DNA of 64,000 nt from Salinicola halimionae (GTDB lineage Bacteria; Pseudomonadota; Gammaproteobacteria; Pseudomonadales; Halomonadaceae): contig NZ_PZJQ01000002.1 in the NCBI RefSeq assembly GCF_003206065.1, positions 835,883 to 899,882 on the forward strand, read 5' to 3'. Position numbers and translations under genes: made by a program. A model generated the notes under the pieces. The model was not told the origin of the DNA and searched no databases. It was given only the letters and a program-made list of their open reading frames with translations. This document shows, one piece after another, positions 8,087-15,504 of the stretch (positions within the stretch are counted from its first letter, which is position 1; the number at the start of each line of letters is the position of its first letter).

Positions 8087-9421
8087 ATGACCGCCATGCA
8101 ATGGGAACGACTGCTCGATCCCGTCCGTCTGCACGATGCCCGGACCTCGCGTGGCGAAGCCGGTCGCAGTCCGTTTCACAAGGATTACGACCGTATCGTC
8201 TTCTCCGGTTCCTTCCGCCGTCTGGGACGCAAGACGCAGGTTCATCCGCTCACCGACAACGATCATATCCACACCCGGTTGACCCACTCGATCGAGGTGG
8301 GGTGCGTCGGCCGCAGTCTGGGGATGATCGTCGGTGAACAGCTACGCGGCAGCTTGCCGGCCTGGGTCACGGCTGCCGATCTCGGAGTCATCGTTCAGGC
8401 GGCCTGCCTGGGGCACGACATCGGCAATCCGCCGTTCGGCCATGCTGGCGAGTATGCGATTCGCGACTGGTTCAAATGGTCCGAGGCGCAGGGCGGTGGG
8501 CTGCTCGAAGGTCTTGACGAGGCGCAGCGCCAGGATCTGTTGACCTACGAAGGCAATGCCCAGGGCTTTCGCGTCGTGACGCAGATCGAGTACAACCAGT
8601 TTCGCGGTGGCATGCGGCTCTCCGCGGCCACCCTGGGGACGTTGCTCAAGTATCCCTGGACCGTCGAGCACGGTGGCCAGATGGGCAAGTTCGGCTGCTA
8701 TCAGTCGGAGAAACCTCTGCTGGCCGAAGTCGCCGATCGCCTGGGATTGAAGTCCGTGGGGGAATCGAAATGGTGCCGTCATCCGTTGGCTTACCTGGTC
8801 GAGGCGGCGGACGATATCTGCTATGCGCTGCTCGATCTCGAAGACGGCCTGGAGATGGGCATTCTGCGCTACGAGGAAGTCGCGCAAGTGTTGTTGCAGA
8901 TTGCCGGCGGACCTCCGGCCGGATACGAACAGATGGCGACCGACGGTGTGTCGCAGCGTCGGCGTATAGCGGCGCTACGGGGTGCGGCCATGGAGCGGGC
9001 GGTCAACGAAGTCGGAGATGTGTTCGTGCAGCATGAGAAATCGCTGCTCAACGGCACGCTCAATGACGACCTGCTCGAGCTGTGCCACCCGGACCTGACC
9101 TGGGGGGTGTCCTCGGCCAAGCAGCTGGCCCGCGAGCGTATCTTCCAGAACGAGCGCAAGGCCAAGCTCGAGATCGGCGCCTATACCACGCTGGGTATTC
9201 TGCTCGAGGCCTTCATCGGGGCGGCCCACGAGCTACATCACACCGGACACTCCTCCTTCAAGCATCAACGGGTGCTCGCGCTGATCGGCGAGAATACGCC
9301 GAAGCCGAATTGGCCGCTCTACGACAGCTATCGCCGGATGCTCGATTTCATTGGCGGCATGACCGACCACTATGCGGTCGAGCTGGCCCAGGAGATGGGC
9401 GGACGGCTGAAAGGTGATTGA
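8087..9421 (+). CDS. dgt: dGTP triphosphohydrolase-like HD-domain protein
   Basis: A 444-residue protein of the deoxyguanosinetriphosphate triphosphohydrolase family, which removes triphosphate from dNTPs. The HD metal site is visible as RLTHSIEVG followed by ACLGHDIGNPPFGHAGE, and the N-terminal RIVFSGSFRRLGRKTQV is characteristic. The ATG at 8081 touches the GGAG ribosome site (8077-8080), so the next in-frame ATG at 8087, six bases away, is preferred. It belongs to the dGTPase-like subfamily rather than enteric Dgt, so the dNTP preference is open. Confidence 0.88.
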   Translation: MTAMQWERLLDPVRLHDARTSRGEAGRSPFHKDYDRIVFSGSFRRLGRKTQVHPLTDNDHIHTRLTHSIEVGCVGRSLGMIVGEQLRGSLPAWVTAADLGVIVQAACLGHDIGNPPFGHAGEYAIRDWFKWSEAQGGGLLEGLDEAQRQDLLTYEGNAQGFRVVTQIEYNQFRGGMRLSAATLGTLLKYPWTVEHGGQMGKFGCYQSEKPLLAEVADRLGLKSVGESKWCRHPLAYLVEAADDICYALLDLEDGLEMGILRYEEVAQVLLQIAGGPPAGYEQMATDGVSQRRRIAALRGAAMERAVNEVGDVFVQHEKSLLNGTLNDDLLELCHPDLTWGVSSAKQLARERIFQNERKAKLEIGAYTTLGILLEAFIGAAHELHHTGHSSFKHQRVLALIGENTPKPNWPLYDSYRRMLDFIGGMTDHYAVELAQEMGGRLKGD

Positions 9422-9472
9422 GTCACCGCGTGGCCCGTCCCAAGCATCGAGCGACCCTGTCACGCATGACGG

Positions 9473-10399
9473 CTAGAGATGGATCGGTCCGCCCGGTCCG
9501 CTGGCATCGCCGTGATCCCAGTGCCGCAGCAGCGCTTCGACAAACCGTTCGGCTGCCGGGGACAGCGCGCTGTCTCGCCGTCGAACCATGCCTAGGATGC
9601 GTTTGACCAGCGGTTCCACCAGCGGTCGCTGAACCAGCAGTGGATGCTCCTGATCCGGCATCGAGAGCTTCGGTACGGCTGCCACGCCCAAGCCCGCTTC
9701 CACCATCCCCAATGACGTCGACAGATGCTGGACTTCGTAGAACCAGCTGGGCCGCTGGGTCAGTGAAGACAGCTCATGATCGAGCAGCATGCGATTGCCG
9801 CTCATTTTTCCCACTCCGATCAGTTTGTGTTCGCTCAGTTCGCTCCAACTGATGGTGTCGCTGGCGGCCAACGGATGATCATGCCGGCAGACCAGCACGA
9901 ACGGTTCGACGACCAGTGGCGTGAAGACAATATCCGGGTGATGCCCACTCAACATATTGATGCCAAATTCTGCCTCACCACTGAGTACGGCTTCCAGACC
10001 GTCGTTGGCACTCAGGTCGAGTAAACGAATACGAATGTTGGGATAGCGGGCGTTGTATTCGCGAATCACGGCGGGCAGAAAATAGAACGCTGCGGTGGGA
10101 ATGCAGGCGAGCGTAATCTGACCAATGCGGTTCTCTGCGAGAGCACGAATGTTGAAGAGAGCATGATCGAACTCATCGATCAGGCGCTTGGCCTGGGGAA
10201 AAAAATCACGTCCGACCGTGGTGAGCGATACGCTGCGCGTAGTGCGCGCGAGAAGAGGCGTACCCAGGATCGACTCCAGCTTTTGAACCCGGCGGCTCAA
10301 CGCCGGTTGTGAGAGATTGAGTGCCTCTGCCGCGGCGTGAAAACTCTCGAGCTCGGCGACCTTCAGGAAGGCTTGAATCTGCTGTAGCTCATAGTTCAT
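9473..10399 (-). CDS. LysR-family transcriptional regulator
   Basis: A 308-residue regulator. The N-terminal winged helix-turn-helix (residues 1-62, FLKVAELESFHAAAEALNLSQ and PALSRRVQKLE) is followed by a periplasmic-binding-fold effector domain (about 90-295). It is divergently transcribed from the prpF-like/TTT operon with a 208-bp shared intergenic region. This is the classic layout for LysR control of the neighbouring operon, so the co-inducer is probably the acid transported and isomerised by that operon (inference). A matching operator-like dyad is at 10462-10486. Confidence 0.92.
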   Translation of the reverse strand: MNYELQQIQAFLKVAELESFHAAAEALNLSQPALSRRVQKLESILGTPLLARTTRSVSLTTVGRDFFPQAKRLIDEFDHALFNIRALAENRIGQITLACIPTAAFYFLPAVIREYNARYPNIRIRLLDLSANDGLEAVLSGEAEFGINMLSGHHPDIVFTPLVVEPFVLVCRHDHPLAASDTISWSELSEHKLIGVGKMSGNRMLLDHELSSLTQRPSWFYEVQHLSTSLGMVEAGLGVAAVPKLSMPDQEHPLLVQRPLVEPLVKRILGMVRRRDSALSPAAERFVEALLRHWDHGDASGPGGPIHL

Positions 10400-10461
10400 T
10401 GGTCTAAAGCCTCACCAATTCGTGTCTGTAAGAAAACCATGATGAGTTATTAAATGTTTAT

Positions 10462-10486
10462 AAAAATCATTTAGTTATAGATTTTT
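10462..10486. promoter_or_regulatory. candidate LysR operator
   Basis: A perfect 7-bp inverted repeat, AAAAATC-N11-GATTTTT, lies in the AT-rich gap between the divergent LysR gene and the prpF-like gene. It is 63 bp upstream of the regulator's start and 121 bp upstream of prpF. The dyad spacing suits a LysR dimer. Confidence 0.55.
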
Positions 10487-10607
10487 GATCAATTAATGCT
10501 TTTTGCGCATCAATCGTCACGATAGTTGCATTGGATTGCGTTTAGCAAGCATGCGAGCTTGCCGTCCATCGATGGCCGACCTGGCCAAACCGTGGAAGGA
10601 ACATCCT

Positions 10608-11690
10608 ATGCAAGCCATTCCCTGCGTTCTCATGCGCGGCGGCACCTCGAAAGGACCGGTATTTCTCGGCAGCGATCTGCCTCAGGATCCGACCGCTCGC
10701 AATGAGTTGTTATTGGCGCTGATGGGCTCCGGCAACGAATTGGAAGTCGATGGCATTGGTGGCGGCTATCCCCAGACCAGCAAAGTGGCCATCGTGTCGC
10801 CTTCCGATGTCCCTGGCGTCGATGTCGACTATCTGTTCGTGCAGGTGCTGGTTGAGCAACGACGGGTCGATACCTCTCCCAACTGCGGCAACATGCTGAG
10901 TGCCGTTGGGCCTTTCGCCATTGAGCAGGGACTCGTCGACGTCAAGGGCGATGTGACCCGCTTGACGATCCGCAATCTCAATACCGATACGTTGATCGAT
11001 GCCGACATTCAGACGCCGGATGGCAAGGTCACTTATGTCGGTGATACCGCCATTGATGGGGTGCCCGGCACGGCGGCGCCAGTGCTACTGGAGTTTCACA
11101 ATGTCGTCGGCGCCAAGACCGGAAAACTCTATCCCACTGGCCAGGCGCGAGACGTTATCGATGGGGTGGAAGTCACCTGCATCGATGCCGCGATGCCGAT
11201 GGTTCTGATCCGCGCGGCCGACCTTGGCAAGCGCGGCGATGAATCCCCGGCCGAGCTGGATGCGGATAGCACATTGATGCACCGGCTGGAATCGATCCGG
11301 CTGCAGGCGGGGCAGGCCATGGGTTTCGGTGATGTAGTCGAGCGGGTCATTCCCAAGCCGGTTCTTATCAGCGAACCCGATGCGGGTGGAGCACTACGTG
11401 TGCGCTATTTCATGCCTCATCGTTGTCATCGTGCATTGGCTATCACCGGCGCTGTCGGACTGGCGATAGCCTCCATGGAAGGTAGCGGCATTACCGCGGG
11501 CATCGCGCAGGCGCCGGAAGGGTTGCTCGAGTTTGAACACCCCAGTGGCCAGCTCGGCGTGATGACTCGCTGGCCGGCAGATCAGACATGGCCCAGCTGC
11601 TCGCTGGTGCGCACGGCAAGGCGGCTGTTTAGTGGGTCGGTCTATGCGCCTGAAAATGTCGCGCTTGATGTCGTAAGCGGAGCAACGTGA
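10608..11690 (+). CDS. PrpF/GalD-family isomerase (4-oxalomesaconate tautomerase-like)
   Basis: A 360-residue member of the PrpF family, which has a diaminopimelate-epimerase fold and moves a double bond by proton transfer. Known members act on 2-methylaconitate (PrpF) or 4-oxalomesaconate (GalD). The N-terminal signature CVLMRGGTSKGPVFL and the NCGNMLSAVGPFAIE segment with its cysteine are present. Length equals GalD of Pseudomonas putida as I recall it. The start at 10608 follows GGAAGGA at 10594-10600. No prpB, prpC, acnD or gal genes are adjacent. Instead a TTT transporter follows 42 bp downstream, so the natural substrate is more likely an unsaturated tri- or dicarboxylate brought in by that transporter (inference). 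Confidence 0.85.
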   Translation: MQAIPCVLMRGGTSKGPVFLGSDLPQDPTARNELLLALMGSGNELEVDGIGGGYPQTSKVAIVSPSDVPGVDVDYLFVQVLVEQRRVDTSPNCGNMLSAVGPFAIEQGLVDVKGDVTRLTIRNLNTDTLIDADIQTPDGKVTYVGDTAIDGVPGTAAPVLLEFHNVVGAKTGKLYPTGQARDVIDGVEVTCIDAAMPMVLIRAADLGKRGDESPAELDADSTLMHRLESIRLQAGQAMGFGDVVERVIPKPVLISEPDAGGALRVRYFMPHRCHRALAITGAVGLAIASMEGSGITAGIAQAPEGLLEFEHPSGQLGVMTRWPADQTWPSCSLVRTARRLFSGSVYAPENVALDVVSGAT

Positions 11691-11732
11691 TCTTGATAAC
11701 AACCTTAACAACAGGCTAGAGGAGAGCATGTC

Positions 11733-12845
11733 ATGCACGCCAAGCTGACTCTCAACAATCGTCGTCTTCGGCGATTGGGTGCCATCGGAATACTGGTCGC
11801 GCTGCTGCCAACGTGGGCGCAGGCTGATGAGTCCCAACCGCTACCCGGCAGACTGAACTGGACCGTCCCCTTCGGCGTGGGCGGCGGTACGGATGTCTGG
11901 GCACGTTTCATGTCGCACTGGTTTGCACGCTCGTTGCCGGGGCAACCGGCTATCGTGATCAATAACGTGCCCGGCGGTGGCTCGATCACCGGTACCAATC
12001 AGTTCTATTCCCGGGCCGAGCCCAACGGAGAAGAGATGCTGGTGACATCGGCATCGACACAGTATCCGGCCATGCTGCGTGACCCTCGGGTCCGTTACGA
12101 CTACGACAAGTGGACGCCGATCGCGGCGGCGCCGACCGGCGGCGTAGTCTACGTCCAGCCTCGCTTCGGCAAGCAGACGCAGAACATTCTCGCTGCGCTG
12201 CGTGACGAACCAACCAAGTTCGCGATGCAAACGCCCACCGGGCTGGAAATGCCGGTGATGCTGGCGTTCGACATGTTGGGATTGGCGGTAGAGCCGGTAT
12301 ACGGGATGCGCAGTCGTGGCGAGGGGCGTCTGGCATTCGAGCGGGGCGAGGCGGGTGTCGATTTCCAGACCACTTCGGCCTACTTCAGCAATGTCACACC
12401 GCTGATCGAATCGGGGCGCGCGATACCGCTGTTTTCGCTGGGGGTGATGAACGATGACAACATCATCGAACGGGATCCCGCCTTTCCGGACCTGCCCACC
12501 TTTTCCGAGCTTTATCTCGCGCAGCCCGACACCAGCCGCGACGACACCGAGTATCAGGTTTTCCACAAGTTCTTTGCCTCCGGCTATGCGCTGCAAAAGC
12601 TGCTGCTGGTGCCGAAGGACATCGCACCGGGGCTACTCGAACAGTATCGCGATGCGGCCAAAAAACTGGTCAAGGACGAGGACTTTCTGAGCGCGGCGCG
12701 CAAGCAGGTCGGGCCCTATGAGCCGGTGGTCGGTGAGGTGGCGGCAAAGCAACTGGAATCGGCAATGGAGCTCAGCGATGACCGCCGACAATGGGTCGTC
12801 GACTGGCTACGGGATCGTTATGGCGTGCGGGTCGTAACGCGCTGA
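11733..12845 (+). CDS. TctC-family solute receptor of TTT system 1
   Basis: A 370-residue periplasmic binding protein of a tripartite tricarboxylate transporter. A signal peptide is visible (basic RRLRRLG, hydrophobic core, cleavage after WAQA near residue 31). The TctC motif VPFGVGGGTDVWARF follows, with the ligand loop NNVPGGGSITGTNQF. A strong ribosome site (GAGGAGAG) precedes the start. It is the second gene of the operon prpF-tctC-tctAB. It is clearly longer and more divergent than the receptors at 41.1 and 49.4 kb, so it probably binds a different acid. Confidence 0.88.
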   Translation: MHAKLTLNNRRLRRLGAIGILVALLPTWAQADESQPLPGRLNWTVPFGVGGGTDVWARFMSHWFARSLPGQPAIVINNVPGGGSITGTNQFYSRAEPNGEEMLVTSASTQYPAMLRDPRVRYDYDKWTPIAAAPTGGVVYVQPRFGKQTQNILAALRDEPTKFAMQTPTGLEMPVMLAFDMLGLAVEPVYGMRSRGEGRLAFERGEAGVDFQTTSAYFSNVTPLIESGRAIPLFSLGVMNDDNIIERDPAFPDLPTFSELYLAQPDTSRDDTEYQVFHKFFASGYALQKLLLVPKDIAPGLLEQYRDAAKKLVKDEDFLSAARKQVGPYEPVVGEVAAKQLESAMELSDDRRQWVVDWLRDRYGVRVVTR

Positions 12846-12907
12846 CCTTGGCACCACGTGCCGCGTAGTGCCCGGTTGGCGCGCGAGGCAGGAGAGGAGA
12901 TAACACA

Positions 12908-14863
12908 ATGATGGAAGCCATGATGGCGAGTCTGGGGGAGGTCTTTAGCGCCTCTCACCTGATCTATATGGGGTTTGGCGTGATGATCGGCCTGCTGGTG
13001 GGCATCATCCCAGGCCTTGGTGGGATTGCCGGGATGGCGCTGCTGTTGCCTTTTCTATACGGCATGGAGCCGGGCCTGGCGCTTGGCATGTTGATGGGCA
13101 TGGTTGCGGTCATTCCGACCGGCGATACCTTTACGTCCGTTTTGATGGGAATACCCGGTTCCAGCGCCTCGCAGGCGACGGTCATGGACGGGTTTCCGCT
13201 AGCCAAAAAGGGCCAGGCTGCGCGGGCGCTGTCCAGTGCCTTTCTGTCGTCGCTGTGTGGTGGCGTGATCGGTGCCGTCATACTGACCGGCTTCATTCTG
13301 ATTGCCCGTCCGCTGGTACTCGCTTTCTCGTCGGCGGAGCTGTTCGTACTGACGTTATTGGGACTGGCCATGGTCGCGGTGCTGTCCGGGGACAGTCTGT
13401 TCAAGGGGGTGGCTGCCTGCGGACTAGGGCTGTTGGCTGGCGCTATCGGTACCGCGCCGGCGACTGGAGAGTTTCGGTTGAATTTGGGTGTTGAATATCT
13501 GTTCGATGGCATCCCCCTTATCGTCGTGGGTCTGGCGATTTTCGCGCTGCCCGAAATCGTGGACCTGCTGATTCGGCGGGGCAGTATCGCTCAGGAGCAC
13601 ACGTCGCTGGGCCATGGCTGGCGCCAGGGTATCCGCGATGTCGTCGATAACAAGGGGCTTGTCGCCAAGTGCGCCGGTATGGGGAGCATCATCGGTACCA
13701 TTCCCGGCCTGGCAGGGTCAGTCGTCGACTGGCTGACCTATGCCTTTGCTCAGAAAACGGTCAAGGGTGACAAACAGTTCGGTAAGGGCGATATCCGTGG
13801 CGTCATTGCGCCCGAGTCTGCCAACAACGCCTGTGCCTGTGGGGCAATGGTGCCCACCCTGCTGTTCGGCGTGCCCGGTTCCGGTACGGCGGCGATCTTC
13901 CTGGGGGGATTGCTGCTGCTGGGTCTGGAGCCCGGCGTCAGCATGATCACGACACACCTCGACCTGACCTACACTATTATCTGGTCGCTGGCGTTGGCCA
14001 ATATTCTCGGCGCTGCGCTGTGTCTATTGATGGCACGTCCGGTTGCCCAGTTGACCCGTATTCCCTTTGCGTTGCTGGCCCCTGTCATCACCACGTTGAT
14101 TCTGTTCGCAGCCTATCAGGCGACTCGCTCACTGGGAGACTGGTACACGCTGATCGCCGTCGGTGCGATCGGGCTGCTGTTCAAGTCCGCGGGCTGGTCA
14201 CGACCGGCGTTTCTAATCGGCTTCGTGCTGGCGCCTGGAGCAGAAACCTATTTCTACCAGAGCGTTCAGTTTCACGGCATGTCGGCTTTTCTGCGACCAG
14301 GAGTGATCATCATTCTGACGCTGATCGCACTGGCGTTGTTGATCCCGCAATTCAAGAAGCTTGTGACACGTCGCCGTAACACCGCTGCAGTGGCCGCAGA
14401 TGTTACGGGTGAGTCGACGTCTCAGGCGACATTTGGCCGGATCGACCTGATTCTGTTGATCAGTATGCTGTTGCTGGCCGTCGCTGCCTGGTATGACGTC
14501 AGCGGCATGTCGACTATCGGTGGCATCTTCCCGATGCTGGCCATCGCGATCATGGCGATTGGCGCGCTGATGACCGGTTTGCAGGCATGGAGAGGAAAGA
14601 CGACCTGGGTCGAGCAGCCCATCTCTCATCAACTTTACTGGTTGGTTGGCTTGGTGGGTCTGGTTGTCATCTCGTCCTTTGTCGGATTCGTGACCACTGC
14701 GATTCTCATGACCTTTGGCTTTCTGCGCTGGTTCGCTAGGGCTCGCTGGGTGATGGCACTGCTGATCGCCGTAGGTATCGGCGCCTTCCTGCTGGGCATG
14801 CAGGGGCTGCTGAGTCTGCATTATCCATCAGGATGGCTGGATGACGCGTTGTTTCATTGGTAA
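12908..14863 (+). CDS. fused TctA-TctB membrane protein of TTT system 1
   Basis: A 651-residue integral membrane protein that combines both membrane subunits of a TTT transporter. Residues about 1-490 are TctA: GIIPGLGGIAGMALLLP, the second GTIPGLAGSVVDW, and APESANNACACGAMVP with FGVPGSGTAAIFLGG, spread over roughly a dozen membrane helices. After a hydrophilic linker (about 480-505) a four-helix TctB-like domain follows (about 506-645). A normal TctA is about 500 residues, as in the three other systems here, and no separate tctB lies nearby. A GGAGAGGAG ribosome site precedes the start. The frame is continuous, so this is a real fusion and not a merged pair. Confidence 0.85.
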   Translation: MMEAMMASLGEVFSASHLIYMGFGVMIGLLVGIIPGLGGIAGMALLLPFLYGMEPGLALGMLMGMVAVIPTGDTFTSVLMGIPGSSASQATVMDGFPLAKKGQAARALSSAFLSSLCGGVIGAVILTGFILIARPLVLAFSSAELFVLTLLGLAMVAVLSGDSLFKGVAACGLGLLAGAIGTAPATGEFRLNLGVEYLFDGIPLIVVGLAIFALPEIVDLLIRRGSIAQEHTSLGHGWRQGIRDVVDNKGLVAKCAGMGSIIGTIPGLAGSVVDWLTYAFAQKTVKGDKQFGKGDIRGVIAPESANNACACGAMVPTLLFGVPGSGTAAIFLGGLLLLGLEPGVSMITTHLDLTYTIIWSLALANILGAALCLLMARPVAQLTRIPFALLAPVITTLILFAAYQATRSLGDWYTLIAVGAIGLLFKSAGWSRPAFLIGFVLAPGAETYFYQSVQFHGMSAFLRPGVIIILTLIALALLIPQFKKLVTRRRNTAAVAADVTGESTSQATFGRIDLILLISMLLLAVAAWYDVSGMSTIGGIFPMLAIAIMAIGALMTGLQAWRGKTTWVEQPISHQLYWLVGLVGLVVISSFVGFVTTAILMTFGFLRWFARARWVMALLIAVGIGAFLLGMQGLLSLHYPSGWLDDALFHW

Positions 14864-14896
14864 CAATCGCCCCTTTTGATCAAGGTGGAAAGTCTG

Positions 14897-14928
14897 CGGC
14901 GTCGGGTTACACTCGGCGCCGTTTTTTT
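14897..14928 (+). terminator. rho-independent terminator of the prpF-tctC-tctAB operon
   Basis: An 8-bp stem (CGGCGTCG and CGGCGCCG, one G-T pair) is followed by seven T. It lies 34 bp after the tctAB stop. Confidence 0.85.
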
Positions 14929-15002
14929 GACCGGTCGAGTGAGATTGCTGGCACACCGGTCAATGACGGCTGTTGAAAGTCCCCGCGTAACGCCGTATTT
15001 TA

Positions 15003-15022
15003 ATTGAACGGTCAATCAATAA
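15003..15022. promoter_or_regulatory. BetI-like operator
   Basis: ATTGAACGGTCAATCAATAA differs at only two positions from the choline-responsive BetI operator of the E. coli bet locus as I recall it. It lies about 480 bp upstream of betT. No betIBA genes are in the window, so the repressor would act from elsewhere. Confidence 0.6.
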
Positions 15023-15504
15023 AAAACTGCGTCATCGGTAGCCTCGTCGATACCGAGTGGCGTCGACGCGATAGGGCGTCGAGATCGCTTGCCGGACGGC
15101 AGGCCTGTCGAGAGCATGAATTCTCGATCAACGTGATATCGACAGGCATGAAATAGCTCTCGCTTTTACGTAGCGATGAACCATAGTTCAAGCGTTGAGC
15201 CGCTGTAGGTTCGGCTCGACAGCGGGCGCTTTCGGGTTCGGCAAGCGTTTATCCCCTCTTCCGGGAAACCTGACACGGATGACGAAGCATTAGAGAAGAG
15301 GGGGATCGAGACTTTCGTTGAAAGCACGACTGGATTCAACGGCCGAAGTCGATTTAACTCGATCAGAGGTCTTGAGACCTCGCGGCGGGAATACGGAAAC
15401 GAGTGAAGGGCCATTATCGCTCAGCGACCCCTGGCGGCAGTATCGGCTGACAGGGCGCCCTGCTCATTCGTCAACGCAAACTATCCAAGATTGATGGGAG
15501 CCGC
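15023..15504. other. long non-coding leader region before betT
   Basis: This 482-bp stretch holds no convincing gene. A possible 82-codon reverse frame has no family signature and no ribosome site. An inverted repeat CCTGTCGA / TCGACAGG brackets about 15102-15146. If transcription starts at the BetI-like site, this would be an unusually long betT leader; alternatively it is the remnant of a lost neighbour. The betT ribosome site GGGAG is at 15496-15500. Confidence 0.4.

Noticed and set aside
10608..11690. 2-methylcitrate cycle PrpF
   Set aside because: The family fits, but prpB, prpC and acnD are absent from the neighbourhood and the aconitase in the window is AcnA, so a propionate role is not supported.
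15166..15414. Possible 82-codon reverse gene before betT
   Set aside because: No ribosome site and no recognisable family; composition is compatible with chance.
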